Shown: positions 1 to 12,451 of the stretch, one piece after another
Layout: each line of letters begins with the position of its first letter
How positions within the stretch are numbered: position 1 is the first letter of the stretch
From: Psococerastis gibbosa
Taxonomy: Eukaryota > Arthropoda > Insecta > Psocodea > Psocidae
NCBI GenBank assembly: GCA_963971405.1
Contig: OZ020484.1
Coordinates: forward strand, 14,694,001-14,758,000
Direction of reading: 5' to 3'
DNA: 64,000 nt
Made by a program: the position numbers and the translations under genes
The notes under the pieces: model-generated
Databases searched by the model: none
Told to the model about the DNA's origin: nothing
What the model saw: the letters and a program-made list of their open reading frames with translations, nothing else

Positions 1-814
1 ACTCCTGAGTGACCGTTATTTTTTGCGTATCAAGTTCACTAACTATAGCCGATCAGTATTGATGATTGCAACATACTATATATCAAAATTAGGAGAAAAA
101 ATTCTTCTTTCCATTCAGCATTTTTTTATTGTTCTGCGTTCCATATTTCATGAGAAATTAAAGTTTGCACAGAAATGGAATATTGGCGACTGCGGTTTGC
201 CCTTAATATATATGGACGAATTTTGGGCCTTTCGGCCCACACTAACAACTAACCCTACCTGAGAATAGGTAGAAAGAAGTAAGTGAGGCAGTTGTTGAGT
301 AGCTAAAAAAGGGTACGATTGGCCCTATTCATGAATCTTAACCTACCATTAAATTAAAAAAATATTTAGTTAAATTCGATTTGAGATAACAATGCCCATG
401 GCATGCAAAGTGATAACAAGACGTGGTATCTATCACAAACTGAAGTGTAAAATTTCGCAAGGCATTACCTGGCTAAACAATCGTAACTCCAGTGGCATTG
501 ACTGATCGCTCGACTAGGTGCAAATTAGCATAGTAAATCGGTGGCCTCGGCACTGAAACATTTAAGCTGGCACTCACTTTGTTTGAGACCAACTTCAATC
601 AATAATTTAAAAGCGAGCAACAACAAGCTGCCAACGTTACAGGGAACAGAGATTTTTGCTGTCCTATATAAGAAAGAAAGGAAATTGTCTCTATTTTCCA
701 TATAGGCGAATTTCGGGCCTTCCGACCCACTATTACAATTAACCCTATATACTGTATATTGCAGCATTTTATTAGCATTAACTTATGTTAAAGAAGGAAG
801 CTCCTCGTTGCAAC
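1..814. other. No gene seen
   Basis: AT-rich. A short motif GAATTTTGGGCCTTTCGGCC at 220-239 recurs in part at 708-728 and reversed near 1424, perhaps remains of an old repeat. Confidence 0.5.
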
Positions 815-985
815 AGAAGTTAGAAGATTTTGAAAAATCTGAACTTGGTGGAATTCGAACCCACGATTTACGCCTTTCCGGGGCATCGTCTTAGCCGCTG
901 GAAGATGCTCCGGATAGGTATAGGTCGTGGGTTCTAATCCCACTAAGTCCAGATTTTCTAAATCCTCTAATTTCTGTTGAAGAAG
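815..985. repeat. SINE family S1 as a head-to-head inverted pair
   Basis: The left half in reverse is a tRNA-like head (CCAGCGGCTAAGACGATGCC, GGGTTCGAATTCC). The right half is on the plus strand (TCGTGGGTTCTAATCCCACT), and each side ends in the CCTCTAATTTC or reversed tail. Together they make a hairpin of about 170 bp. Confidence 0.7.
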
Positions 986-1048
986 TAAATATCCATTGTA
1001 AGAGGCAACTTATGTATTTCGTTCGAATAAACTTAAAATTAATCTATG

Positions 1049-1164
1049 CATAAATAAATATGGACTTTTTATTATTTCTATTACTAAGCCTACCTAGCGG
1101 AGTTAGGGCTATAAAGCCCTCTCTTACATTCAACTAGGAAGGCCCGGGACCGCCTGCTTTACAT
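1049..1164 (-). repeat. SINE family S2, tail half
   Basis: AGTTAGGGCTATAAAGCCCT and GCCTGCTTTACATGC, reversed; the tRNA-like head is missing. Confidence 0.7.
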
Positions 1165-2156
1165 GCATACAGTATACCTTTACAAAATTGTCCATTACGA
1201 TACGAAATGAATACATGTACATACCCATCTTTCCTCGTTTTTAATATCCTGTGAATATGATACTTTCATATTGTAGTACTATGTATAGTACAGTATATTT
1301 CTATAGTATATTATGGGTTAATTGTAAGAGTGAAACCGAAATTAGAGGATATATATCTTCAACCAAAGTTAATTTAATAATGTTATACATACCATATAAT
1401 ACTACAATGTAAGAGTGAAAGGCCCAGAATTCGCCCATACGGAAAATAAAGACAATTTTTTCTTTCTTTCTTTCTATATGATTGTTAAACAAATTATATT
1501 GTGTGAGAATACGTAAATATGCCTTATCCACATACACTATATCGTAAGAGATCCTCATCCATCAATCCAATATTCAGTTACAGTATGTTACAATCAGATC
1601 AAAATTTTTGTGGCGATTCAATTAATTGATTGGACCACCATTCAACGAGCTTTTCTTAAATATTTTACCGTATTTTATCAAAATGACTGAAAAAACAAGG
1701 AGAAACTTGTCTGAGTTAAACGTAATTCCATTAGGTTTTAATTAACTACCGTAGGTATCTACCAACAATAATTTAATTCAACAAGCTACTAGACAACTGG
1801 AGGCTAACAATAACAATACTGGCACGTACCTGGGTACAGTGGTAACCTCAGTCTGTTTGGCAACTATTTGCCTTAGTCATCTAAAGAGTGCAAATCATCC
1901 ATAAGGCTATCATGGAGAGATTAATAGGCTCGTTTGTCGTTTCTAGCTATGAATGAGACCTCTGACCGGGAAGGAGAACCATAGGCACATCTTTCATGTC
2001 GTATTATAGGCAGAGTGGTACAGCCGACCTTTTGTAAGCATTAGTATAATGTGATTCATTTCCGTATTACAGAGATTTGTATAGTTGTATCTTTCATAAT
2101 AGGTATAGTAAGGGCCTTATACCGGTATAGAAAAGACGCAGCCCATTGACTTGTTA
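1165..2156. other. No gene seen
   Basis: AT-rich, with a short TTTC run near 1460. Nothing else recognisable. Confidence 0.5.
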
Positions 2157-3027
2157 TTGCTATCCAATTTATACGTAGTATAATGGAAAGCTTTGTAATG
2201 GTCGAAATTGTCGATTCCGAGATTTCAACGAATTTACACGTTTTGAGGTCCCAGGAGCCCAAAAAAGTGTTTTTTTCGATATGTCTGTCTGTAGCTCTGT
2301 CTGTCTGTCTGTCTGTCTGTCTGTTCATCGATTTCCAGGCAAACTACTCGGTCGATTTCGATGAAATTTAGCATATAGGTTCACAAACATCATACCTCGA
2401 GACCATTTATTTTTATTTTGGGCTAACTCAATTTGGGGGAGTTTTATACTCAAAAAACTCCAAAAAAACGTATAAAAAAATTATTTCTCAAAAATGGCTC
2501 CAACGATTTCTTTTAAATTCACATATATTGTAGTCGTTATTAATTTTGATAAAATTCGGGGAGTCGCTTGCTTGCCCCTTGATAGTTTGCTTCTGGGGGT
2601 AAAAAAATAAAAATAATTAAATTTTAATGAAAAATGACTCAAAAATAATTTTTCTGTGAAACCTTTCGATCGAGGATTTCTACCATCAGGCATATTGTAG
2701 GTGATAAATTGAGTAACGAACCCGGACAGGTTGTTTTCGCAAAAAAATATTTGGTTTTGTGGAAAAAAAGTTTTTTTGAAAAAATGATAGAAAATTCACG
2801 GTCAAATGCATTGCGTGCGGCGCCATTATTACTGTATGGTAATGTGTTGGTCTGACATATCTAGAATTTACCTCACCTCCAGTGACGTCAGGTGGACAAC
2901 CCCCCTCCCCCCGAGATATGCCCGAAATTCAACCATAGGAAAATTATTTACCATGAAATTACTCATTTTCTCTATCTACTAATTGATAAATTGGAAAGCA
3001 TGTTCGAGTAAACTCGGACCGGTTCTT
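2157..3027 (-). repeat. Family A non-coding element, copy 1
   Basis: Full-length copy, reversed relative to the other copies. In element orientation it runs from GAACCGGTCCGAG and GCTTTCCAATTTATC, through a G-run and a CACCTGACGTCA segment, to a CAGA tetranucleotide tract and an end reading ATAAATTGGATAGCA. No coding capacity is visible. Confidence 0.85.
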
Positions 3028-3282
3028 TATAGATGGTAGGGCAGCAAGGCCAGAGCCAGAAATTTATATCAGGGGGGGCGGATCCGGATGTGAGTTTACC
3101 TCAATATGTTTAAAACTCCATTCTATCTAGTGTACGGCCCCCCCCCTCTAGGTACGGCCATGGGTGGGGGTCTAAGGGACCATAAATTCCCGTCTTCAGT
3201 TCAGAATATGGATTAATACAGCATTGGAGCAAATGTTTTTGGGGTGCTCGGAAATTCTTCTTCAAGTTACAGCCAGCTGAGC

Positions 3283-3500
3283 CGGCCGCAATACCAAGTT
3301 GAATCCAGCGGACCAGAGCAGGTTCAAAGATGCAGATAACTTGGTCGTGTGCACAGTGCCGGTAGGGAAACATGGTAGGACTTGTCTTGGTCACCTCCGA
3401 ACTAATCGTGTGACTTCACTGTGTTTCCCAAGTGGTTCGGAATCCACTATAATCAGGAGGTCCACTGTCCTATGGGCCCACACCGTGGCCTGTGTCCAAC
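3283..3500 (+). repeat. SINE-like family S4, head half
   Basis: CCAAGTTGAATCCAGCGGAC, AACTTGGTCGTGTGCACAG and GGTTCGGAATCCACTATAAT match the family, in the opposite orientation to the 34.2 and 46.3 kb copies. The 106-codon frame across it is not conserved. Confidence 0.65.
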
Positions 3501-3785
3501 TGTGTCCAACCATTCTACAGCCGGCTGGCTGGTTGGTAGCAACATGTGGCATTGTTGCCTCCACTCCCCTTGATCTGGGCAAAGATTATTTTATAATGGA
3601 ATGTGCTATTCAAAATTGATTTGTTTACATTCTTAATCCTAGTACTAAACGGGATAGGTAGTAGGCCCGCTGAGTTCCATAATATACTAGTAGCTAAAAG
3701 AATACATCAGGATAACTAATTAGACTAGATTCGTCAGTAAGTCGGTATCCCAGCTGTTAAATCCATGCAAAACAGGGAACTTATT

Positions 3786-4184
3786 TTAAGAGGATATGCT
3801 ACGTAGAAAATTGGCACCCCAAAATTAAAAACTTTTAATTTTTTATTTAATCAACTCAGCAAGTCATTAAAAATTTGGCTCATGTAAGTTGTAGAAAACT
3901 AATTCGTGCATCATATAATCGGGTATTTTTACTTTTCAGTTTTTTAGTTCTTCCAAAAATCCCAGAATACGCCAAATTTTAGTCCTGTCTGTTCTGGTAC
4001 TTATGGAAAAACTAAGGCACTTAAAATTTAATATTTCCTATTATATGATGCATGAAGTAGTCTTCTACAACTTCCATGAGCCAAATCTTTGATGACTTGC
4101 TTTGTTAATTAAATAAAAAAATAAAAAGTCAATAAAAACAACAAATTTTGGGGTGCTCATTTTCTACGTAGCATGTCCTCTTAA
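3786..4184. mobile_element. TTAA-flanked palindromic element C1
   Basis: TTAA on both sides of a 391-bp palindrome with ends GAGGATATGCTACGTAGAAA and (reverse) GAGGACATGCTACGTAGAAA. The arms include GTAGAAGACTACTTC-like and GCATCATATAAT segments. A TTAA target is typical of piggyBac-class elements; no transposase is present. Confidence 0.85.
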
Positions 4185-4375
4185 CAAGGCGCAGTTGGGT
4201 ATTGTACTTTTTATTCTGTTTTCAAAATTAAATTGTTTTTCATTAATATTGAAGTTCTATGAGAATCGAAAATGGTTATAAGTCGGTACCTATTTTAAAT
4301 AGGTAGGAAATAAATAAATCAATAATAAATAAATATTGTAAATATTTCGGTTAAATTATCGAGGGATCCTGAGAG

Positions 4376-4560
4376 GTCTCCCCTTCGCCTCGTGTTGTAA
4401 GTGTGAGTGTCCCCATTTTGTTTAAATTTCCCCCTCACCTTAGGCTTTAAGTTATGTAAAATGCATCTTTATATATGTATATTTTGTAATTTTAACCTTA
4501 TCGTACATCTTCCTCGAGGGTTCGAGAGTCTGCCCTCTAACAAAACGAGTCTGAACTCTG
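4376..4560 (-). pseudogene. Same LINE family, short 3' fragment
   Basis: In reverse it has CTTAAAGCCTAAGGTG, AACAAAATGGGGACACTCAC and ACAACACGAGGCGA, matching the HTYNTR region of the larger copies. Very short and decayed. Confidence 0.65.
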
Positions 4561-4965
4561 AAGGGTCCTAAGTGAAAGTTTTTTCTTGCCATGGATTATT
4601 AATGATGCCGTATAAAAATGACATGGCACTATAAACAAGGTATTCATTGCTTCTAATGCTGGGTCATGGCCATGCAGGCAGCTTACTAAAGATAAATACT
4701 GTATACATATAATTAATACGAGCCCATTGTAGGTAGAGCATCCATGACATTTCTGACAAGAGTGGGATGTAGCATAATATTTTATTGCTAGGGAAAGGGT
4801 TGGTGAAGATGCACTGCTACACTGACTACACGCAGCATGAACGAATGAATGAATGAATACAATACACAGTAAAAAAGAACAGTTTTGCCCTATGGGCTAG
4901 GCCCATTTTAGGGGAAATTTTTTAATTTATACAAGATTAATTGATTTAAAGCAACTCACTAACTA

Positions 4966-5184
4966 TGGACATGTAGAGTAGTGGAACGGACTCTGACTTC
5001 ACGCGAAAGGCTGTTGGTCCCAGTCTCACACTAGCTACACTTTCTGGCCATGCTTCGGAGGGCATGTAAAGCAGGTGGTCCTAGGCCTTCCTAGTTGAGT
5101 GTAAGAGGGGGCTTTATAGCCCTAACTCCGCTAGGTTGGCTTAGTAATAGAACAAAAAAGTCACTATTTATTTATTTATTTAAC
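4966..5184 (+). repeat. SINE family S2 copy
   Basis: The same head (GTAGAGTAGTGGAACGGACT), body (GGGCATGTAAAGCAGGTGG) and TTTATTTATT tail. Confidence 0.8.
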
Positions 5185-6783
5185 TATATTGGAAGTAAGA
5201 ATGTATTGTATGTATGCATTGAATAGATTGTATGGAGTAAGTATGGTGTATACGTACGTGATGGAATGTTATTTGTTATTGCCTCTATATTGCAGCGAAA
5301 TATATAAAATATAATAAATGGCGTCAAGCTATAAGCTGAGTAAATCTGAAGTTTGATAACGGTGAAACGTAGGAGAAAATGCGGGTAAATATCAAAGGAA
5401 ATGGCAGAGGTTGGCAAAGGAAATGTGACCGAGTTTTTAGGATTCCAACATAAGAAAAAAAATTGCAGCAAATGCTGAAGAAATGCAATGCAGCAGACAG
5501 GCTTGCCAACAGAAGGTATTTTTTTCATTTCGACTGGTACCCCCCCCCCCCAAATGCCCCAGTCTGCCTATTTATTGGACAGGGCCTGATTCCCCACTAC
5601 ATTTCACCGCTTTTGGCGATTCTAAGCTTATGGTATGGCACTATCTATTTTTAGTGTTCATGCTGTAAAAGCAGTGCGCAATTACATTTTAATATGTAAC
5701 AAATAATTATACAGAAATCATTTATATTGCGTGCAGCTAATATGGTACTTGGATCTTGCGATCACAACTTAACGGAAAGCCAACCTTCAGCCATCCTCAT
5801 AACTCGGTAAATCTTAACCGTATAATATATGGAAGACTGTCCCTTCACACCGTTTCGATTCTCTTCGGGCAGGAAGTCGCCCTTGAAAAGTCGTGCTTTA
5901 GGTTATATTCCATTTAATTGGAATACGGGCAGTAAGGCGGGACAGAAGTGCAGCATAAAAGTCTCGGCCAATCTATTTTATAAGGTCTGAGATGCTGCAT
6001 ATCTTATTATTGTTGTTTTGTAATAACTATAGTATGTCGCGGATTACAAGGTCTTGGCAGCAGTCTTCTTAGCCTAGACTTCAGGTACAAGAACAACGGT
6101 GTTGAAAGCATAATTTATGTATGCCTTAGAATAATAATTAACGGCAGTAAAAAATATTTTATTTAGTACAAGTACAGTATTGAAATCGAATCTGGATGTA
6201 TCCCCCAGGTTCTGAGACGAATGGATACAGAAGAAGAACGTCCTGGCTGAAAAACCTGCTGCTATGGTTTTGCAAGGCAAGGCTTCCCTTTTCAGAGCAG
6301 CAGTCTCCAGAGTCCACAGGGTCCAAAGGAATGAATCGTGTATTTACATTACATTTTATTCAACTATTCCCTAAAAATCACGCCACTGGGCAAACGCCCG
6401 AGTGTGGCGTACATCAGTTAACACAATGAAATATATAAGTAAAAGTTAGCTAGCTAGGCTACAATAAAATTATGCTCATGTTAAATGTTACTTTTTCGCC
6501 CATATTACTGTATTGTCATAAATCAACTTTACAAAATATAAAATGTCGAAAACAACACTACGCTCTTTAACATAATTACATATTTCCCATTTTATAATGT
6601 AGAGACTTGCAGAATTTCGGCATATCATAGGTTGGGCATTGAAATGTTTTATACCAATGTATAATGCTGACCTCTTGTATAGTTTTGAATTTGGATGTGG
6701 GAGTGGGACCTTCAGTGGTTCATTACTTAAATATCCGGTGCCATGATGGTGCCTAACATTAGAAAGGGAGCAGCGCGTCTTAA
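5185..6783. other. No gene seen
   Basis: Contains a 12-C run near 5540. Short open frames here lack splice sites or family motifs. Confidence 0.5.
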
Positions 6784-7576
6784 AGAGTTTACTCGAACAT
6801 GCTTTCCTCCAATTTATCGAAATTAGTAGCTAGAGAAAATGAGTAATTTCATGGTAAATAATTTTCCTATGGTTACTATGGTTACATTCCCGATATCTCG
6901 GGGAGGGGGGGGGGGTTGTCCACCTGACGTCACTGGAGGTGAGGTAAATTCTAGATAGGTCAGACCAACACATTACCACACAGCAACCAGGGCACGCAAT
7001 GCATTTGAGCGCGAATTTTCTATCATTTTTCAAAAAAACATTTTTTTGTACAAAACCAAATACTTTTCTGGGAAAGTAACCTGTCCGGTTTCGTTACTCA
7101 ATTTAACACCTAAAACATACCTGAAAGTAGAAATCATTGATTTTTCATGAAATTTTTTTTTTTTTTTTTTTTTTACCCCCAGAAGCAAACTATCAAGGGG
7201 CAAGCGACCCCCCGCATTTTATCAACATTAATAACAACTACAGTATGTGAATTTAAAAGAAATCGTTGGAGCCGTTTTTGAGAAATATGTTTTTAGACTT
7301 TTTTTGGAGTTTTTTGAGAGTAAAACCCCCCAAATTGAGTAAGCCTAAAATAAAAAAAATCAATCCGAGGTATGATTTTTGTAAACCTACATACAAAATG
7401 TTATATAAATCCCCCGAGTAGTTTGCCCGGAAATCGATGAACAGACAGACATTTCGTAAAAAACACTTTTTTGGGTTCCTGGGACCTCAAAACGTGTAAT
7501 TCCGTTGAAATCTCGGAATCGGTAATTTCGACCATCACAAAGCCTTCCTTATACTACTTAAAAATTGGAAAGCAAT
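6784..7576 (+). repeat. Family A non-coding element, copy 2
   Basis: Nearly full-length copy. It starts GAGTTTACTCGAACATGC, contains GTCCACCTGACGTCACTGG and ends AATTGGAAAGCAAT. Its CAGA tract is short, and a 20-T run sits near 7155. Confidence 0.85.
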
Positions 7577-7989
7577 TAACAAAATTGCCATGATGATAGC
7601 CTAAATTCGCTAGAAGAGTTATATATAGAACTAAAGAAGAAGAAGTGACTCATAGAAGTATCTGATGCTTACGAGTTACGATAACTCACGATGTACTACG
7701 GTACCATGTGCTTCAGACATTCTTTTATTATGCTTATTCTTCTTATGATTCACCACAGTAATGACATACATTTTACGTCTGCCTAAATCATATATAGGTT
7801 TTCAATCCACTTTTGGGTCTCGTGTGTCCCAAATACATAAAAGTATATACGCCTTCAGAACGATCGTTCCGGATTCTAAGCTGCCTTATCAACTAGCTAT
7901 GTCAGCCCAGTATGACATTAGACACGATATGGTTGCCATTGTTTAGGGAAAAAATGAAGTCCAAGTAGAAGTTTCAAACTAGTATACTC

Positions 7990-8062
7990 TGGCGAGGGTC
8001 GTGGTCGAGTGGTTAGAGAGCTTGCATTTCAATCGGGAGAACGGTACTTCGAATCCTCAAGG
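7990..8062 (+). repeat. tRNA-like sequence, probably a SINE head
   Basis: GTCGTGGTCGAGTGGTTAGA looks like box A with a D arm and GGTACTTCGAATCCTC like box B. The acceptor ends (GGCGAGG and CAAGGAG) do not pair, so it is not a working tRNA. Confidence 0.45.
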
Positions 8063-8835
8063 AGATCGGATTTACTTAATAATTCAGAGTATTGAATACA
8101 AGAGCGAAGAGTCAATCGACCAAAAACCATCAGGACTAAGCCTGATGATGGGAGTAGCACCCACTCCCGAAACGTCGCCCCCTTCCCCTGACAATGGGCT
8201 CCGCCCAAATGGTTCGATGACCATGAGATCCATGCCTCTAATGACTATTAGCACAACAGGCAAATTAAGTTCAACTAACCCTTTGTTAAATAGCTATGAT
8301 TGTTGTACAGGTTGGTAAACGTTCGGAAACTTGAATCCGAAGGAATCCACTATAGGAAAATACCTGGGGGCTTCCTTTCTATTCATTTTCCGAAACTTTA
8401 CTACCCACGCGATTGCGGTAGCCACCCTTATTTCTCTCCGGCAAGCTTTTGGAAGTATATCAACCAGAGCGTGTACAGTATTATTATGAGAATAGAAAAA
8501 ACATTGCCGCAATTATTAAGAGTATTCTATCTTGATAACAAATTCAACGAGATTTCGAGTTGTAAAATCAAGATAACCTCTTTGGCTGCTCCATTGGAGC
8601 AAGATGTATTAAATGAAACGTCAAGACGGCGTGGTTCACGCACCAGGAAGCAGAAGTGCCTCACATGTAATAAGTCAATCCTCTCTATAGGTAGGTAATC
8701 ACAGGGACACGGCGCCCGGCAATCTTAATACCTACCAGCAGCCGTTGCACCAACGCTGAAGAAATAGGCCTGCTTATCCGTAAAGTATCGTAAATAAACC
8801 TGAATGAATAAAAATTTACATACGGGAATTAATGC

Positions 8836-9121
8836 AAAGAACCGGTACGAGTGAACCCGTGCTTTCCTATTTATAAATTATTAAAGATAGACAATATAAG
8901 TAGGCTAGTTCCATGGTAAACAATTGTCTTAGGGTTAAATCCCAAAGTTTTTGATTGGTAATTGAGTTAGGTAGGTTGACATCGAGAACGTATATACCAG
9001 TTTGCCAATAGCCAAATATGCATACGGAAACAATATAAATAATATCCGAAATCCATGGGGTCGTCGACATTGGACAAGAGACCTTTGGACTACTATAAGT
9101 AGGCCTGGGCCCATAAAAAGT
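8836..9121 (-). repeat. Short family A variant joined to module Q
   Basis: In reverse it opens with GAACCGGTACGAGTGAACCC and TTTCCTATTTATAAATTA, as family A does. It then leads into the Q sequence ending TGGGCCCAGGCCTAC... It abuts family A copy 3. Confidence 0.6.
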
Positions 9122-9127
9122 ATTTAA

Positions 9128-9990
9128 AAAGAACCGATCCGAGTTTACTCGAACATGCTTTCCAATTTATCAAGTAGTAGCTAGAGAAAATGAGTAATTT
9201 CATGGTAAATAATTTTTCTATAGTTAAATTTCCGATATCTCGGGGGGGGGGGGGGGGGGTTGTCCACCTGACGTCACTGGAGGTGAGGTAAATTCTAGAC
9301 AGGTCAGACCAACAAATTACCACACAGCAATAATGGCAGGGCACGCAATGCATTTGACCGTGAATTTTCTATAATTTTTTCAAAAAAACATTTTTTATGC
9401 ACACAACCAAATAGTTTTTTGGGAAAGCAATCTGTCCGGTTTCGTTGCTCAATTTAGCACCTAAGACATGCCTGATGGTAGAAACCATCGATGGAAAGGT
9501 TTCACAGAAAAAAATTTTTTAGTCATTTTTCATTAAAATTTAGTTATTTTTATTTTTTCACCCCCAGAATCAAACTATCAAGGGGCAAGCGACCCCCCGC
9601 ATTTTATCAACATTAATAACGACTACAATATATGTGAATTTAAAAGAAATCGTTGGAGCCGTTTTTGAGAAATAATTTTTTTAGACGTTTTTTTTTTTAG
9701 TTTTTTGAGAATAAAACCCCCCCAAATTGAGATAGGCCAAAAAAAAGATTCCAAGGTATGATTTTTGTGAACCTACATGCCAAATTTCATTCAAATCCAC
9801 CGAGTAGTTTGCCCGGAAATCGATGAACAGACAGACAGACAGACAGACAGAGCTACAGACAGACATTTCGTAAAAACCACTTTTTTGGTTTCCTGGGACC
9901 TCAAAACATGTAAATCCGTTGAAATCACGGAATCGAAAATTTCGACCATCACAAAGCTTTCCTTATACTACGTGTAAATTGGAAAGTAAT
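9128..9990 (+). repeat. Family A non-coding element, copy 3
   Basis: Full-length copy with a long G-run (9241-9260), CACCTGACGTCACTGG, a CAGA array near 9826-9867 and the end TGTAAATTGGAAAGTAAT. A fragment of repeat family P follows directly. Confidence 0.85.
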
Positions 9991-10009
9991 AACAACTTAG
10001 GGTTAGCAT

Positions 10010-10085
10010 GAAAACAATACTTTATAGTCTTATTGTTCCCCTTTTGTTTCTTTTTCAATAAAGTCGTTTTCAATTCAATTCAACT
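10010..10085 (+). repeat. Repeat family P, 3' end
   Basis: GACTTTATAGTC-like sequence, TCTTATTGTTCCCC and CAATAAAGTCGTTTTCAATT then CAATTCAA. Probably the 3' end of a retrotransposon. Confidence 0.6.
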
Positions 10086-10577
10086 AATATGACCATACCA
10101 GACCCTCAGTGCAGCATATCCTAGACTAAAGGCCTGCTCGGTATACCGCCTTTGTGCTATCGGCTCATATGGCAGGTGCCAGTGCGTAACGCTCCATTAT
10201 GCATGCTGTATATGATACTAGTATGTTAAAGTCGCCACTACTCCAGCCAGCAGCCAGACTTACCTGGAGAAAGTTAAAGTACAACAGTTGAACTGGGCAT
10301 TTAATATGTACAATAGATGTGTCACTTAAAAATCATGACACTTAAAAGCGACCATATTCATTTTACTCTCTGTTTGTATAGACTACAATGTACATTATAA
10401 TTATGACTATTTATTGTATTAATAATCAATTAAAAAATTAATAAATAAATAGATGTTATTAGTGCCATCAACAGATATACATGTCCACAACGATAGTGTT
10501 TACAGTTTTTAAGTACCTACCTACTGGTTAAGTATAGTCGAATAGTCCATAAAACAAGAGTACACGCAATTAATACT

Positions 10578-10805
10578 GTGCATAGTGCCATAGTGGGGCA
10601 TATTCTGAGACACGAAGCACTCCTCAAGAACATAATTGAGGGTAAGGTTGAAGGCACCAACTCAAGAGGACGACAGAGGAAGGAGTACATAGAGGATGTC
10701 ATGAAGGACCTAGGGTGCGACCCCTACAAAGAACTGAAAAGGAACGCACAAAACAGACAAGAGTGGAAGAGAAAAATACAACATTCGCTGCAAACCAATC
10801 CCTAG
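10578..10805 (+). pseudogene. LINE reverse transcriptase C-terminal fragment (RTE-like)
   Basis: 75 codons: GHILRHEALLKNIIEGKVEG, then RGRQRKEYIEDV and ELKRNAQNRQEWKRK, closing in a stop. The GH-xR...EGK-xG-RGR pattern with a final AQNR-W is the usual end of many non-LTR polyproteins. The 5' part is absent. Confidence 0.7.
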
Positions 10806-11364
10806 AGTGCAACTTAAAAAAAGTGCAATAATATACAGATATAAGAGAAAACACAAGACCAAAAAAACAGGGGTCTGTTTATGATCCCTAATGCGTCAGA
10901 TTTGATGATTTCGACGTTGGATTTTAAGGGTAACTAGACCTATTCCAATAGGTTTATGTGTTAAATAAGTTATTCATCATTACAATGAAATGCGCAATGC
11001 TTAGAGTGCTGTGCATTAGCAGAAATTCGTATTTTAATAATAATAATTCGTGTATAATTTTCTTAATTTTTTACATTAGCGAGTAAACCTTGAAAGGCAT
11101 CATTTAATTACTTAAAAGATCCAGATTGCTGGCCACAACATGCCAAATAGTGAGCAATGCTCAAGAGAGAGGACCCTCAGGCTCAGACTCTCATTGGGTT
11201 CTCGTGCCACGGCGTTCTTTTTAAGAATCCAGATACATATTGTAGGTACTGTATTGCAACCAATCAAAAAGTGTGAATAACTGTCGCCATAGCTACCGTT
11301 TAGCACGGTTTGATTGGTTTAGTAAGACACAGTACATACGGACAATTCAAACGCCGGCAATTGA

Positions 11365-11540
11365 GGACTTCAATGGCATAATGATAGATTGTTCCTACTT
11401 GTGCGAGTCTCTACACATCATGCGATCGGTGACCTGTCGTAACTCAACACAGGTATAACCTACAGAGGCAACTGAAGAGGTTATTCGGATACATTCATTG
11501 AATTGTTTGTATGTGAATAATCTTTAAAATAAAAAAAATC
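11365..11540 (+). repeat. Repeat family S3 copy
   Basis: GGACTTCAATGGCATAATG, TGCGAGTCTCTACACATCAT, GCGATCGGTGACCTGTCGTA and AACTGAAGAGGTTATTCGGA, then an A-rich tail. Six copies in the window suggest a SINE. Confidence 0.7.
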
Positions 11541-11557
11541 CCCGAGAAATTTGCTGA

Positions 11558-11941
11558 GGTGCCCATTCCACCGACCGGCTAGGGCTATTTACAAAAGCGG
11601 TGACGTGGTAGCAGACATTCAAGACTTAGGCGGAGTTTCCATCGACCTCGCATTGCAGAATTGACGGAAACGTTTATTTTTCTCTATGCCATAGTAAAAA
11701 TTGATCAATGATCATACAGTAAAATCACAAACAAACAAACTAAAATTAAAAAATGGCGTCATGGGATATGTTAAGTACAAACATTTTAATAGATTTCTAT
11801 AAAAAGAAAAATTCTAATTTCCATCAATGTCATTTGCATTCTGCAATACGAGGTCGGTGGAAACGCCACCTAAGTCTTGAATGTCTGCTACCACGTCACC
11901 GTTTTTGTAAATAGCCCTAGCCAGACGGTGGAATGGGCGCC
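11558..11941. mobile_element. Harbinger-like foldback B1, with a nested foldback
   Basis: The ends GGTGCCCATTCCACCGACCG and (reverse) GGCGCCCATTCCACCG are flanked by TGA on both sides. The arms continue inwards through GGCTAGGGCTA and GTGACGTGGTAGCAGACATT. At the middle of the palindrome a second foldback is inserted (11629-11870). PIF/Harbinger families use 3-bp duplications (usually TWA) and G-rich ends, which is the basis for the class call. Confidence 0.8.
11629..11870. mobile_element. Foldback nested in B1
   Basis: A 242-bp inverted-repeat element. The left end is GGCGGAGTTTCCATCGACCT, and the right end in reverse is GGTGGCGTTTCCACCGACCT. It sits exactly between GACTTA and TAAGTC, the centre of B1. 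The interior holds TTGATCAATGATCA and GGCGTCATGGGATATG. Confidence 0.8.
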
Positions 11942-12004
11942 TGATCTCTGTTGCTGGCTTGTCGCCAACCACAGGCGCACGGTTTCCCCCTCGACACGCC
12001 AATG

Positions 12005-12133
12005 ACCTAGAAATTTTCTGCCCTTAGAAATGGACCTTTTTTTGCACCAATCAATCACCAACTCATTTTTCTCCAATGACAAATTTCCCGACGCACCTGC
12101 CGCGTTGCGATCGTGTGTACTGGGCCTTAGACT
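12005..12133. mobile_element. Right-end fragment of a GGCCCAGTACAC element
   Basis: The reverse end GGCCCAGTACACACGATCGC, followed outside by TTA, and the inner TTTTTGCACCAATCA motif match the 38450-39113 element. I do not find its left end. Confidence 0.5.
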
Positions 12134-12451
12134 CATGTAAGCCTCGCAAATGCGTTTATCCGTTTGCTTAAAACTTTAATCCAGACTCCGCTTATCCTGG
12201 TGAACATCTTATGTTAATACAATCCCATTTCTTGGTCCATTGTTCATTGATGACGACAGAGCTGGCTGGCCAGATTTGCCACTCCACCTGTGGGCCGTTG
12301 ACTAATCAGCCATTGTTCTGAAATTCTTCCGTGATTTCTGACCTCCTATTGGAATTATTAAGATCCCACTCAGTCTTCGATGGTGTACTGCTGGTCTACG
12401 TCACGTGTGTTTTCCCCAAAATGGCACTAGCATGGCATGACATCATACTAA

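Noticed and set aside
8001-8318. 105-codon frame starting in the tRNA-like sequence
   Set aside because: It begins inside the SINE-like head and shows no conserved motif; more likely a decayed repeat.
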